DNA of 64,000 nt from Massilia litorea (GTDB taxonomy: Bacteria; Pseudomonadota; Gammaproteobacteria; Burkholderiales; Burkholderiaceae_D): assembly GCF_015101885.1 (NCBI RefSeq), contig NZ_CP062941.1, positions 3,162,001 through 3,226,000 of the forward strand, written 5' to 3'. Each line of letters starts with the position of its first letter. The first letter of the stretch is position 1. The translations under genes were made by a program, and so were the position numbers. This document shows positions 17,766-26,562 of this stretch, piece after piece. The notes beneath the pieces were generated by a model. The model was given only the letters and a program-made list of their open reading frames with translations, was not told where the DNA came from and searched no databases.

Positions 17766-18668
17766 ATGGACCTGCGCGAACTGGACCTGAACCTGCTGCT
17801 CGTCTTCCACGAAGTCTTCCGCGAACGCCAGATCTCGAACGCCGCCAGGCGCCTGAGGGTGACCCAGTCCGCCGTCAGCAACGCCCTGGCGCGCCTGCGC
17901 CGCAGTACCGGCGACGAGCTGTTCGTGCGCACCGCGGAGGGCATGCAGCCGACGCCCTATGCGCAGCAGCTGGCGGAGCCCGTTGCGGCCGCGCTGGCCC
18001 AGCTCGAGCAGGCTTTACAACCCCAGCAAGCCTTCGACCCAGGCCATAGCCGCCGCCGCTTCACGATCGCCATGACCGATGTCGGCGAACTGTATTTCAT
18101 GCCGCAGCTGGCCGCCGCCTGCGCCCGCCTCGCGCCCGGCGTCGATATCGCCTCGAAGCGCGCCGGCCAGCTCGACCTGCGCGCGGAGCTCGAAGCGGGG
18201 AGGGTGGATCTGGCGATCGGCGCCTTCGAGGATGCCCCCGCCGTGCTGTATCAGCGCCGGCTGTTCAGGCAGGGCCACGTGTGCATGTTCCGGCGCGGCC
18301 ATCCGCTGGGAGAAAAAGAGCTGACGCCAGAGCGCCTGGGCGCAGTACGGCACCTGGTGGTGACGGCAATGGAAAGTCCCTACGACAGGATCAACGAGGC
18401 GCTGGAAAAGGCGGGCATCGCGCCGGGCAGCGCGACCAGCGTGCCGCATTTCGCGGCCGTCCCCTATATCCTCTCCAGCACCGACCTGGTGGCGACGGTG
18501 CCGCACAAGCTGGCCGAACGCGCCAGCGCACCCTTCGACCTGCAGTACGTGGCCTCGCCGCTGGCCCTGGCGCCGCTGCAGACCAACGTCTTCTGGCACC
18601 GCCGCTACAACCAGGACGAGGGAAACCGCTGGCTGCGCGCCCTGGTGGTGGAGCTGTTCGCCGAGTAG
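17766..18668 (+). CDS. LysR-family regulator, likely of homogentisate genes
   Basis: The 300-residue product has an N-terminal winged HTH ([37 protein letters not shown]) and a periplasmic-binding-like effector domain. It resembles the NodD/SyrM-type branch ([18 protein letters not shown]). The ATG at 17766 has a GAGG ribosome-binding site with 5-base spacing. A GTG two codons upstream is possible. Divergent orientation to hmgA-fahA suggests it activates them in response to a tyrosine-pathway metabolite. Known Pseudomonas regulators of this pathway are of another type (IclR-like HmgR), so this would be a different circuit. Confidence 0.88.
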   Translation: MDLRELDLNLLLVFHEVFRERQISNAARRLRVTQSAVSNALARLRRSTGDELFVRTAEGMQPTPYAQQLAEPVAAALAQLEQALQPQQAFDPGHSRRRFTIAMTDVGELYFMPQLAAACARLAPGVDIASKRAGQLDLRAELEAGRVDLAIGAFEDAPAVLYQRRLFRQGHVCMFRRGHPLGEKELTPERLGAVRHLVVTAMESPYDRINEALEKAGIAPGSATSVPHFAAVPYILSSTDLVATVPHKLAERASAPFDLQYVASPLALAPLQTNVFWHRRYNQDEGNRWLRALVVELFAE

Positions 18669-18675
18669 GGCGAGC

Positions 18676-18897
18676 TTATTTGCGCGGCGTGCTGCGGCGC
18701 GTACGGTGCTTGCGGCGCGCCGTGGTGCGGTGCGCCGGCTTGTGCGCCGTCTTCGTTTCGCCGGCCTGGGCGCGCTGCTTGTTGACGATGCGTGCCGCGA
18801 CTTCGTCCTCGCGGCCCTTGTAGCGCTTTTCCTTCTTGAATTTGCGTTCGAGCTTCTTGGCTTCGCGCTCGCGGCGCGGACTGGCTCCCCTTGGCAT
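18676..18897 (-). CDS. Small highly basic protein, function unknown
   Basis: The 73-residue product is very rich in Lys and Arg, with an ordered N-terminal part (REREAKKLERKFKKEKRYKG) and the motif EDEVAARIVNKQRAQAGETK. This pattern is common in short proteins labelled plasmid stabilization protein or similar in proteobacteria. The real function is not known to me. The tail is RTTARRKHRTRR-like, as in nucleic-acid-binding proteins. It converges on the LysR gene with 7 bp between stops. An AGGAGG-type site just upstream of the ATG (18898-18908) supports the start. Confidence 0.68.
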   Translation of the reverse strand: MPRGASPRREREAKKLERKFKKEKRYKGREDEVAARIVNKQRAQAGETKTAHKPAHRTTARRKHRTRRSTPRK

Positions 18898-18976
18898 GGC
18901 ATTTCCTCCTGTATCTCATCGGTGTGCTGACGATCTTACTGAAGAAGTCGCGGCAGGGACGCACGCTTCCGTCGGC

Positions 18977-19924
18977 TCATTCGACGTCCGTATCGAAGGT
19001 CTCCTTCACCAGCTTGCGCAGCCACATATTTGCCGCGTCGTGCTGGAAGCGCGGATGCCAGAACTGGCGGATGCCGAAGGGGGGCACGCGGACCGGCGTC
19101 TCGACCATGCGGATGCTTTTATAGGTCGCGAACTTCGTCGCCAGCTCGCGCGGCACGGTGGCGATCAGGTCCGGGTTCTGCTCGATGATCATCGGCACCG
19201 TCAGGAAGTGCGGCGTGGTCAGATACACGCGGCGCGACCCGTTGCCTTGCGCATTGCCCTCGTCGATCACGGCATCATAGGCGTCCTCGATCCGCCCCGA
19301 CAGCGAAACAAGGATGTGCTCCATCGCGAAGAACTGGTCGCGCGAGAGTACCTCACCGATCGTACGGTTACTGCGGTTGACGATGGTGACGAAGGAGCGC
19401 GCGAACAGCTGCTGCTGGAACAGCCCCTCGGGCACCGAATGGAGGGACCCCAGCGCGAGGTCCGCTTCGCCGCTCTCCAGCACCGCCTGGATCTGGTGCA
19501 TCGGCACCTGCAGCGTGCGCAGCGTGCAGCCGGGCGCCGCGCGGCGCAGCTGGGCGATCAGGCGCGGCAGGAAGATCAACTCTCCCATGTCGGTGAGACA
19601 AAGGCCGAAGCTGCGGCGCGCGCTGGCCGCGTCGAAGCCCTCGCGCACCAGCAGCTCGCCGCGCACCGTCGCCAGCACACTCGACACCGGCGCCAGCAGC
19701 TCCAGGGCGCGCGGCGTCGGCTGCATGCCGCTGCCCGTCTTCAGGAACAGCGGATCGCCGAAGAAGCTGCGCAAGCGCTTCAGGGCGTGGCTGACCGCGC
19801 TCTGCGACATGTCCAGCTCTTCGGCCGCACGGCTGACGTTGCGTACCCGGATCAGGGTGTCGAAGACCGGCAGCAGGTTCAGGTCCAGATGACTGGTCAA
19901 ACCCGCGTTATGTATGGAATTCAT
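18977..19924 (-). CDS. LysR-family regulator of the MBL/FAD-oxidoreductase operon
   Basis: The 315-residue product has the HTH LNLLPVFDTLIRVRNVSRAA with AEELDMSQSAVSHALKRLR and a NodD-like effector domain (GDPLFLKTGSGMQPTPRA). Start ATG 19924 is chosen because upstream codons cover the divergent promoter. It is transcribed away from the MBL-fold gene with 92 bp between starts, which is the classic LysR target arrangement. The gap has several GATAG/CTATC-like half-sites (for example near 19929 and 19978). The inducer is probably an aromatic substrate of the FAD monooxygenase, by inference. Confidence 0.88.
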   Translation of the reverse strand: MNSIHNAGLTSHLDLNLLPVFDTLIRVRNVSRAAEELDMSQSAVSHALKRLRSFFGDPLFLKTGSGMQPTPRALELLAPVSSVLATVRGELLVREGFDAASARRSFGLCLTDMGELIFLPRLIAQLRRAAPGCTLRTLQVPMHQIQAVLESGEADLALGSLHSVPEGLFQQQLFARSFVTIVNRSNRTIGEVLSRDQFFAMEHILVSLSGRIEDAYDAVIDEGNAQGNGSRRVYLTTPHFLTVPMIIEQNPDLIATVPRELATKFATYKSIRMVETPVRVPPFGIRQFWHPRFQHDAANMWLRKLVKETFDTDVE

Positions 19925-20016
19925 ACGCGCTATCGATGAACGATGATTGTCAGATAGTACGCCAGCTCGTATCGTCTGCCTATCGACATCGCATTCCAAA
20001 AACCGAGGAGACCATC

Positions 20017-20979
20017 GTGGCAGAGAAAAAATTCGCATCCCAGGCCGACCTGGAAGAGAAGAAGACCAGCTTCATCAAGCTGTCCGACAATGCCTATGCC
20101 TACACCGCCGAGGGCGACCCGAACTCGGGCGTGATCATCGGCGACGACAGCGTGATGGTGATCGACACCACTGCGACCCCGCTGATGGCGCAGTCGCTCA
20201 TCAGGCATATCCGCAGCGTGACCGACCTGCCGATCAAGTACGTCGTGCTGTCGCACTACCATGCCGTGCGCGTGCTGGGCGCCTCGGCCTACTTTGAAGA
20301 AGGCGCCGAGCAGATCATCGCCTCGAAGGGCACGTATGAACTGATCGTCGAGCGCGGCGAGCAGGACATGAAGTCCGAGATCGAGCGCTTCCCGCGCCTG
20401 TTCGCTGGTGTCGAATCGGTGCCGGGCCTGTCCTGGCCGACCATGGTCTTCGACAAGGAAATGACCATCTTCATGGGCAAGCTCGAAGTCAGGCTCGCCC
20501 ACATCGGCATGGGGCACACCAAGGGCGACACCATCGCCTGGATCCCGTCGCAGAAGATCTGCTTCTCGGGCGACCTGGTCGAATACGGCGCGGCCGCCTA
20601 CACCGGCGACGCCCAGCTCGAAGAATGGCCGGCGACCCTGGAAGCGCTGCGCGCGCTCGGCGCCGAGAAACTCGTTCCCGGCCGCGGCGAAGCGCTGGTG
20701 ACGCCGCAGCAGGTCAACGAAGGCATCGACTACACCAGGGACTTCGTCACCACGCTGCTCTCCAGCGCGAAAGAGGCCGTGGCCCGGAGCATGTCGCTGA
20801 AGGAAGCGATGGCCCATGTGCGCAGCAAGATGGACCCGAAGTTCAGCCAGGTCTTCATCTACGAGCACTGCCTGCCCTTCGACGTGACGCGCGCCTACGA
20901 CGAGGCCAAAGGCATCAAGCATCCGCGCATCTGGACCGCGGAACGGGACCAGGAAATGTGGCATTCGCTGCAGGCCTGA
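20017..20979 (+). CDS. MBL-fold hydrolase with altered metal motif
   Basis: The 320-residue product has the metallo-beta-lactamase fold: MVIDTTATPLMAQSLI, VVLSHYHAVRVLGAS (78-90), a GHTKGDT segment and CFSGDLVEYG. The canonical HxHxDH motif reads H80-Y-H82-A-V-R, so the usual Asp-His pair is lost while the first two His and later ligand-like residues remain. It may bind one metal or have changed chemistry. The GTG start at 20017 follows GAGGAG by 6 bases. The FAD oxidoreductase gene follows after 28 bp, so they share an operon. The substrate is unknown and is probably an aromatic-pathway ester or lactone. Confidence 0.82.
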   Translation: MAEKKFASQADLEEKKTSFIKLSDNAYAYTAEGDPNSGVIIGDDSVMVIDTTATPLMAQSLIRHIRSVTDLPIKYVVLSHYHAVRVLGASAYFEEGAEQIIASKGTYELIVERGEQDMKSEIERFPRLFAGVESVPGLSWPTMVFDKEMTIFMGKLEVRLAHIGMGHTKGDTIAWIPSQKICFSGDLVEYGAAAYTGDAQLEEWPATLEALRALGAEKLVPGRGEALVTPQQVNEGIDYTRDFVTTLLSSAKEAVARSMSLKEAMAHVRSKMDPKFSQVFIYEHCLPFDVTRAYDEAKGIKHPRIWTAERDQEMWHSLQA

Positions 20980-21007
20980 GCAGGCCATCCACGCTTCCGG
21001 ACCGATC

Positions 21008-22702
21008 ATGGACATCGACTACCAGGGCTGCGAATTCGCGTACACGCCGGGCAGCGGGCGTCAGGGAGGCCGCCATCCAGTCGCCGTGGTCGGCGCCGGG
21101 CCGGTGGGCCTGGCCACCGCCATCGACCTGGCGCAAAGCGGCGTGCCGGTCGTGCTGCTCGACGACGACAACAAACTGTCGAGCGGTTCGCGCGCCATCT
21201 GCTTTTCCAAGCGCACCCTCGAGGTGTTCGACCGCCTCGGCTGCGGCCAGCGCATGGCCGATAAAGGCGTCAGCTGGCACGTCGGCCGCATCTTCCACCG
21301 CGACCAGGAGGTCTACAGCTTCGACCTGCTGCCCGAGGAAGGCCACCAGCGTCCGGCCTTCGTGAACCTGCAGCAGTACTATGTCGAGGGCTACCTGCAC
21401 GAACGCGCGCAGGAACTGCCGAACCTCGACCTGCGCTGGCGTTCGCGCGTCAGCGGCCTGGTCCAGCATCAGGACCATGTGGCGCTGACGGTCGACACCC
21501 CGGAAGGCGAGTACCTGCTGGAGGCCGCCTACGTGGTCGCCGCCGACGGCGGCAAGAGCACGGTGCGCAGCCTGATGGGCCTGGAGAGCCATGGCCGCAG
21601 CTTCCGCGACCGCTTCCTGATCGCGGACGTGAAGATGACGGCCGACTTCCCGGCCGAGCGCTGGTTCTGGTTCGACCCGCCATTTCACCGCGGCCAGTCG
21701 GTGCTGCTGCACCGCCAGCCGGACAATATCTGGCGCATCGACTTCCAGCTCGGCTGGGACGCCGATCCGGTGGCGGAAAAGGCGCCCGAGCGCGTCATCC
21801 CGCGCATCGAGGCGCTGCTGGGAAAGGACGCCCGGTTCGAACTCGAATGGGTCAGCATCTACACCTTCTGCTGCCTGCGCATGGACGAATTCCGCCACGG
21901 CCGCGTGTTGTTCGCCGGCGACGCGGCGCACGGCGTCTCGCCCTTCGGCGCACGCGGCGCCAACAGCGGCGTGCAGGATGCCGACAACCTGGCCTGGAAA
22001 CTGCGCCTCGTCGTCGAAGGCAAGGCCCCGGACACGCTGCTCGACAGCTATGCCCGTGAACGCGAATACGCGGCCGACGAGAACATCCTGAACTCGACCC
22101 GCTCGACCGACTTCATCACCCCGAAGAGCGAAGCGAGCCGGCTGTTCCGGGACGCCGTGCTGCAACTGGCGAAAGACCAGCCCTTCGCCCGCAAGCTGGT
22201 CAACAGCGGGCGCCTGTCGACGCCCTCGACCTACATCGATTCGGCGCTCAACACGCCCGACCTCGACGGCTTCGCCAAAGGCTTGCGTCCCGGCGCGGCG
22301 GCGGCGGACGCACCGCTCATGTACCAGGGCCAGCCCGACTGGCTGCTGCGCCACACGGGCGGCAGCTTCACCGGCATCTACTTTGCCGGCGGCCTGCGCG
22401 ATGCCGAGGTCTTCGCGCAGGCCGAGGCACTCGCGAACGAAGCCATCGCCCTGCGCACCCTGGTCGTCGCACCAATGGGGCAGGGCGGTGCCGGCATGTT
22501 CGAAGACAGCGCAGGCCTGTTCGCGGCGCGCTACGACGCCACGCCCGGCAGCTTTTATCTGCTCCGTCCCGACCAGCACGTCTGTGCGCGCTGGCGCAGT
22601 TTCAACCCGCAGGCAGTGCGCGCCGCCGTGGCCCGCGCCAGCGGCAACACGGCCGCAGCGCGCTGCGCCGGACAAGCCGCCTTCCAGATGGAGCACGCAT
22701 GA
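21008..22702 (+). CDS. FAD-dependent aromatic hydroxylase (MhpA/PHBH-like)
   Basis: The 564-residue product has an N-terminal Rossmann FAD motif PVAVVGAGPVGLATAIDLA, the middle VVAADGGKSTVRSLMG (DG motif) and the GRVLFAGDAAHGVSPFGARG segment that contacts the FAD ribityl chain. These define class A flavoprotein monooxygenases such as 3-(3-hydroxyphenyl)propionate hydroxylase. The C-terminal 150 residues form a thioredoxin-like tail (APLMYQG, YLLRPDQHVCARW). The reaction is NAD(P)H-driven ring hydroxylation of a phenolic compound. Which compound cannot be told from sequence. Its stop overlaps the next start (ATGA). Confidence 0.88.
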   Translation: MDIDYQGCEFAYTPGSGRQGGRHPVAVVGAGPVGLATAIDLAQSGVPVVLLDDDNKLSSGSRAICFSKRTLEVFDRLGCGQRMADKGVSWHVGRIFHRDQEVYSFDLLPEEGHQRPAFVNLQQYYVEGYLHERAQELPNLDLRWRSRVSGLVQHQDHVALTVDTPEGEYLLEAAYVVAADGGKSTVRSLMGLESHGRSFRDRFLIADVKMTADFPAERWFWFDPPFHRGQSVLLHRQPDNIWRIDFQLGWDADPVAEKAPERVIPRIEALLGKDARFELEWVSIYTFCCLRMDEFRHGRVLFAGDAAHGVSPFGARGANSGVQDADNLAWKLRLVVEGKAPDTLLDSYAREREYAADENILNSTRSTDFITPKSEASRLFRDAVLQLAKDQPFARKLVNSGRLSTPSTYIDSALNTPDLDGFAKGLRPGAAAADAPLMYQGQPDWLLRHTGGSFTGIYFAGGLRDAEVFAQAEALANEAIALRTLVVAPMGQGGAGMFEDSAGLFAARYDATPGSFYLLRPDQHVCARWRSFNPQAVRAAVARASGNTAAARCAGQAAFQMEHA

Positions 22703-22905
22703 ACGCCCGATTGAATGTCGAACCGAACCTGCCCGAACCCGACACCTTCTACGAGATGCTGGTCGATACCCACCAGGATTTGACTGACGAGCAAAGCAGG
22801 ATGCTCAACGCCCAGCTGGTCCTGCTGCTGTCGAACCATATCGGGGACATCGACGTATTGCGCGAAGCCTGCGCGATTGCGCGCGCCAACGCGGCGCAGG
22901 CCTAG
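22699..22905 (+). CDS. DUF2783-type small protein
   Basis: The 68-residue protein has an acidic-to-helical pattern (PDTFYEMLVDTHQDLT, NAQLVLLLSNHIGDIDVL). It matches the DUF2783 type that is regularly found next to FAD monooxygenases of this class. It overlaps the monooxygenase stop by 4 bp, so synthesis is coupled. No biochemical role is known to me. An accessory subunit is the simple idea. Confidence 0.78.
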   Translation: MNARLNVEPNLPEPDTFYEMLVDTHQDLTDEQSRMLNAQLVLLLSNHIGDIDVLREACAIARANAAQA

Positions 22906-22983
22906 CCGCGCGCCACGGACCGGCGGGCCGGAGGTAAGCTCATTTGTTCAAATGAACCCATGCCCACCGGGCGAGGAGGAACC

Positions 22984-23319
22984 GTGAACCAGATGAACTT
23001 CCAGGAATGTATCGACGCCTGCGAGGCCTGCGCTGCCGCCTGCGACCGCTGCGCTGCCGCCTGCCTGCGCGAAGAAGACGTCAAGATGATGGCCGGCTGC
23101 ATTGCGCACGACATCGATTGTTCCCAGCTTTGCCGCCTGGCGGCCGGATTCATGGCGCGCTCGAGTCCCTTTGCGCGGGAGTTGTGCCGCCTGTGCGCGG
23201 AGGTCTGCGCGGCCTGCGCGCAGGAGTGCGGGCAGCACGATGCGCAGCATTGCAAGGAATGCGCCGCGGCCTGCCGGCGCTGCGCCGACGCCTGCCGCGC
23301 GATGGCGGGAGCCGCGTAG
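22984..23319 (+). CDS. Four-helix bundle copper-binding protein (Csp-like)
   Basis: About 111 residues from GTG 22984, which follows a GAGGAGGA ribosome-binding site. An ATG nine bases later is possible. Cysteines recur as CxxC/CxxxC pairs along helices (CIDACEACAAACDRCAAAC, LCRLCAEVCAACAQECG, CKECAAACRRCADAC), as in DUF326/Csp copper-storage bundles that hold many Cu(I) ions inside. It lacks a signal peptide, so it should act in the cytosol like Csp3. No copper regulator or exporter is adjacent. The next gene is a convergent MarR regulator. Confidence 0.85.
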   Translation: MNQMNFQECIDACEACAAACDRCAAACLREEDVKMMAGCIAHDIDCSQLCRLAAGFMARSSPFARELCRLCAEVCAACAQECGQHDAQHCKECAAACRRCADACRAMAGAA

Positions 23320-23470
23320 GGTGGGCGGCTCTGCCTGGGCCTGTGATCATCGATAGCGTCAATGCCGCCCACGCGTTCAGCCAGCCCAGGAAACCTCGCG
23401 GCGGAGCTGGCGTGCGTTGAACGTGTGGGCGGCCCCACCCTGCGAACACCGCAGGCAAACCGCAGTCCCG

Positions 23471-23968
23471 TCAGCCCGCCTTGTCCAGATTCCCCAGCGC
23501 GCGCGCCAGGAAGCCGGCGAACTGCGTCATCTCGGCTTTGCTGAAACCGGCAAACGCACTGACCAGTTTCGTCGACACCTCGGGCAGCACCTGCTCGATC
23601 AGCGCGCGTCCCTCCGGGCGCAGGGTGATCATGACGCTGCGGCGGTCGCCCGCGCGCGTGCCCCGTTCGATCAGTCCGCGCGCGGCGAGGTCGTCGCAGA
23701 CCCGGGTCAGGTTGGCGGGTTTTTCGTGGCAGGCCTCGCTCAGCTCCGATGCGGTCGAGGTTTCGTCGAGGCTGCCGTACAGGATCGCCAGCACGATATA
23801 GCCGGTGTCGGCCAGGTCATGCGGCTTGAGCGCGGCGTTGGTGCGGTCGCGCAGGCGCTTCTGCAGATGGTGGTTCAGGCGCACCAGCAAGATCGGCTCG
23901 TACGGAAAGCCCGGGACCCGGGCTTCGATGTTGCGCAATCGTTTTTCCGTTGGCTCGAACTCGCTCAT
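23471..23968 (-). CDS. MarR-family regulator
   Basis: The 165-residue product has the winged HTH of MarR (ASELSEACHEKPANLTRVCDDL, GLIERGTRAGDRRSVMITLRPEG) and flanking dimer helices. The start at 23968 is chosen because the upstream 35 codons overlap direct repeats that look like its own operator. The sequence is close to the branch that controls aromatic-compound efflux or degradation, but there is no clear target apart from its own promoter and the DUF4148 gene just upstream on the same strand. Confidence 0.85.
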   Translation of the reverse strand: MSEFEPTEKRLRNIEARVPGFPYEPILLVRLNHHLQKRLRDRTNAALKPHDLADTGYIVLAILYGSLDETSTASELSEACHEKPANLTRVCDDLAARGLIERGTRAGDRRSVMITLRPEGRALIEQVLPEVSTKLVSAFAGFSKAEMTQFAGFLARALGNLDKAG

Positions 23969-23990
23969 GAACGCTCCCGCTTGAATTAGC

Positions 23991-24014
23991 AAATTGTAAC
24001 GGGCAGATTGTAAC
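23991..24014. promoter_or_regulatory. Direct repeat upstream of the marR gene
   Basis: The sequence ATTGTAAC occurs twice (within 23991-24000 and 24005-24014) with 14-bp periodicity, 23 bp before the MarR start codon. It is a reasonable autoregulatory site, though MarR proteins more often bind palindromes. Confidence 0.35.
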
Positions 24015-24069
24015 CGTCCCGGCTGCGCAGCGGTAGAGCGCTGCGGCCGGAGAAGCGCGCACGGATCGA

Positions 24070-24447
24070 TCAACGGGTCGAATCGGCACCTTTGCCGCTG
24101 CGTGCGGCAACATCGGACTCCTGGTGACCGTCGGTCATCAGCGCGACGGCAGGCCTGGCGCTGGCGGCAGGGGCGCTGGCGGTGTTGCGGGCTACGCTGG
24201 CCGTCGACTTGCTGTCGTAGTCTTCCTGATGGCCGTCGGTCATGACGAGGCCGGCCGGGTTGGCGATTTTCACCCAGTTCGGATACACGTAATCGGCTTC
24301 CGATGGCGGATAGCTGCCGTCCTTGCGCGCCTGTTCGAGTTCGGCGACGACACGGGCGCGGACCGGATCGGTCGATGCCGGTTGGGCGAAAGCGCTGCCG
24401 GCGAGCAGGGTGGCGAGGAGGGCGGGGACGAGGTATTTGGCAGACAT
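24070..24447 (-). CDS. DUF4148-type secreted protein
   Basis: The 125-residue product has a signal peptide (MSAKYLVPALLATLLAGSAFAQ). The segment RARVVAELEQARKDGSYPP and the following YVYPNWVK are typical of DUF4148 proteins of Burkholderiales, where a short domain precedes a variable low-complexity tail. Two copies of a MTDGHQE motif are visible (around 71-77 and 104-110), so the tail may be an internal duplication. The function is unknown. It is exported to the periplasm. It starts on the far side of a large hairpin region from the ferulate operon. Confidence 0.8.
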   Translation of the reverse strand: MSAKYLVPALLATLLAGSAFAQPASTDPVRARVVAELEQARKDGSYPPSEADYVYPNWVKIANPAGLVMTDGHQEDYDSKSTASVARNTASAPAASARPAVALMTDGHQESDVAARSGKGADSTR

Positions 24448-24660
24448 GGAAGGCTCCTGAAAATTCGGTAATTCAGCGCAAGGATTTGCGCGATGAATCT
24501 ATTTTACTCCTGAATAGTTCATTTGTGTATTAACGCGCGAATTTTCGGGTTTGTGCGGTGTGCGCGGCCGTGCCCGCAGGTGTTCGTGGTGGGGGTAATG
24601 CGCAGGAAGATGGGCGGCGCGGGATCGGGCCGCCCTGTGGAGACTGGCGAATGGATGAGT

Positions 24661-24713
24661 GCGTAACGCGTAGGGTCCTTGCGGCCAATGGCCGCAAGGA
24701 CCCTACGTTACGC
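24661..24713. terminator. Long near-perfect hairpin after the tannase gene
   Basis: Left arm 24661-24686 and right arm 24690-24713 pair over 24 bp with a 2-base CG bulge around an AAT loop; the core is TAGGGTCCTTGCGGCC. It starts 16 bp past the stop of the minus-strand tannase gene, so it can end that operon's transcript. There is no T-run. Its length and high GC are unusual for a plain terminator and it may be a mobile repeat. Confidence 0.65.
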
Positions 24714-24728
24714 GGCGGCCAACGAAAT

Positions 24729-26462
24729 CTACTGGCAGCTGAAGTTTGCTGCGTCCTCGATGCTGCCGGTGCCCTTGTAGCGTGCCACCTTCGGATAGGC
24801 GCACAGGGGCCGGGTACGGTTGGCCGCCCAGGTGGCCGGCACGTCCGCGTTGACGCCGCCGGCGTTGCCGGCGCCGCGCACGCTGGCCGTCACGCTGTCC
24901 GGCGCCTGGCCCTTTTCGACCCAGTTCACCAGCGGCGTCAGCATGTCGAACTGGTCGGCGGCGGGACCGCCCGAGCAGTGGTTCATGCCCGGCACCGGGA
25001 AGAAGCGCGCGAAGTTCGAGGCGTCGGATCCGTTGGCGGCGCGCAGCTGCTCGTACCAGACCGTGGTGTCGTTGCTCGAGAAGATAGGGTCGCTGGTGCC
25101 GTGATAGACCATCATCTTGGCGCCGCGGTTCTTCAGCGTCGACAGGTTGCCCGGGTTCGGCGGCGTCATGAACGACAGTGCGTTCTCCGGATACGTCGAG
25201 CTGGTGGCGTTGATGCGCGCCAGCAGGCTGTCCAGGTTGGCGTTCAGGACGAAGTCGCGGCCGTTGAAGGTGGCCCGGTCGGCGGGCGGCACCGACCAGA
25301 TGAAGGCGGCCGCACCCGAATCGCGGTCGATCGGCGAGGCGAATTTCCACGACGCCCAGCCGGCCGTGGCCAGGCCCGCATCCCAGGGGAAGCTGGTGTA
25401 GATGGTGGCGCCGCTTTCGGTCTTCGCTCCGGCGAACAGGCCCCCGATCGCCGTCTTCTGCGCCGCGCTCAGGCAGGTACCGTCGCGCGTGCCGGAGCAG
25501 GTCGGCACGTCGCGATTCAGGTCGAAGGCTTTCTGGCAGGCCGCCGTGTCCTGCACCAGGCCGTCGGCGCTGCCGTCGAGCGCATCGCATTTGCCCAGCA
25601 CCGCGTTCGAGACCAGCGCCCGTTCGGCCTGGGTGAAGCCGGTCGTGAGGTCGCCCGGCGTCGAGGCCAGCGCGGCATAGGTCTTGCCGCCGGCGATGTT
25701 CGCGATCGCGGCCAGCGGCAGGCGGTAGCCCGGGTTCCCGACCAGGAAGCCGTCGTACTGGTCGGCGTAGCGCGCCGCCGCCACCATGGCGTGGCGTCCG
25801 CCGTTCGAGCAGCCGCCGATGTACGAGCGGTCCGGACCCTTGCCGTAGGCGGCCTGGATGATGTTCTTCGCCATCGGCGTCAGCTTGCCGACTGCGGCGT
25901 AGCCGTAATCGAGGCGCGCCTGCGGATCGACGCCGAAGAAGGGCGTCGGCGCCTGGTGGCCGGCGTCCGAACTGATGACGGCAAAACCGAGGTTCAGCGC
26001 GTTCTCGAGCGGTCCGCCGCCGCCCACCGGCCCGGTCGCGGTGACGACGCTGCCGTCGACGCCGCCGTTGGCCTGGTAGAAGAAGCGGCCGTTCCAATTG
26101 GCTGGCAGGCGCATCTCGAAGCCGATCGCATAGGCCTGGCCGTCGACCGGGCTGGTACGGCGGGCCAACTGGCCGGTGACGAGGCAGTGCTCGCCGATCG
26201 GTTTGCCGGCGATCGTCAAGCTGCCCGCCGGGATCGAGGTGGCGCCGGTGATCACGGTTTCGGGATAGGTGATGCGGGTCGCCAGTTCCGCGCAGGCGCC
26301 GAGCGTGGCGCCGACGGCCGGCGCGAGTTGCGGCAGCGGCGCCGCCTGGACCGGCGGGACAGGGGCGATGATGGGGCCGTGGTCGTTGTCGCTGTTGTTG
26401 CTGCAGCCCGCCAGGGCGAGGGCGGCAAGGCTTGTTGCGGTGGCGATTTTCAAAGCGTTCAT
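24729..26462 (-). CDS. Tannase/feruloyl esterase family lipoprotein
   Basis: The 577-residue protein has a lipoprotein signal (MNALKIATATSLAALALAGC) that predicts lipidation at Cys19. It shows the family nucleophile region YIGGCSNGGRHAMVAAARYAD and the later SDPIFSSNDTTVWYEQL and MNHCSGGPAADQFD segments with the catalytic Asp and His. Cysteine pairs such as KCDALDGSADG...CQ fit the lid domain. It hydrolyses esters of gallate or hydroxycinnamates at the cell surface or in the periplasm. It sits as the last gene of the ferulate operon, so release of ferulate from plant esters is its probable job. Start 26462 follows the lipoprotein signal. Confidence 0.88.
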   Translation of the reverse strand: MNALKIATATSLAALALAGCSNNSDNDHGPIIAPVPPVQAAPLPQLAPAVGATLGACAELATRITYPETVITGATSIPAGSLTIAGKPIGEHCLVTGQLARRTSPVDGQAYAIGFEMRLPANWNGRFFYQANGGVDGSVVTATGPVGGGGPLENALNLGFAVISSDAGHQAPTPFFGVDPQARLDYGYAAVGKLTPMAKNIIQAAYGKGPDRSYIGGCSNGGRHAMVAAARYADQYDGFLVGNPGYRLPLAAIANIAGGKTYAALASTPGDLTTGFTQAERALVSNAVLGKCDALDGSADGLVQDTAACQKAFDLNRDVPTCSGTRDGTCLSAAQKTAIGGLFAGAKTESGATIYTSFPWDAGLATAGWASWKFASPIDRDSGAAAFIWSVPPADRATFNGRDFVLNANLDSLLARINATSSTYPENALSFMTPPNPGNLSTLKNRGAKMMVYHGTSDPIFSSNDTTVWYEQLRAANGSDASNFARFFPVPGMNHCSGGPAADQFDMLTPLVNWVEKGQAPDSVTASVRGAGNAGGVNADVPATWAANRTRPLCAYPKVARYKGTGSIEDAANFSCQ

Positions 26463-26562
26463 GCGTGCGTACTCCTCTGCAAAAAAACAGATGGGGAACA
26501 TCAGGATGGGGTGCGCAGGGCCGGGGCAGCCGGCCCTGCGATGCTGACTACGGAACCGGGAC

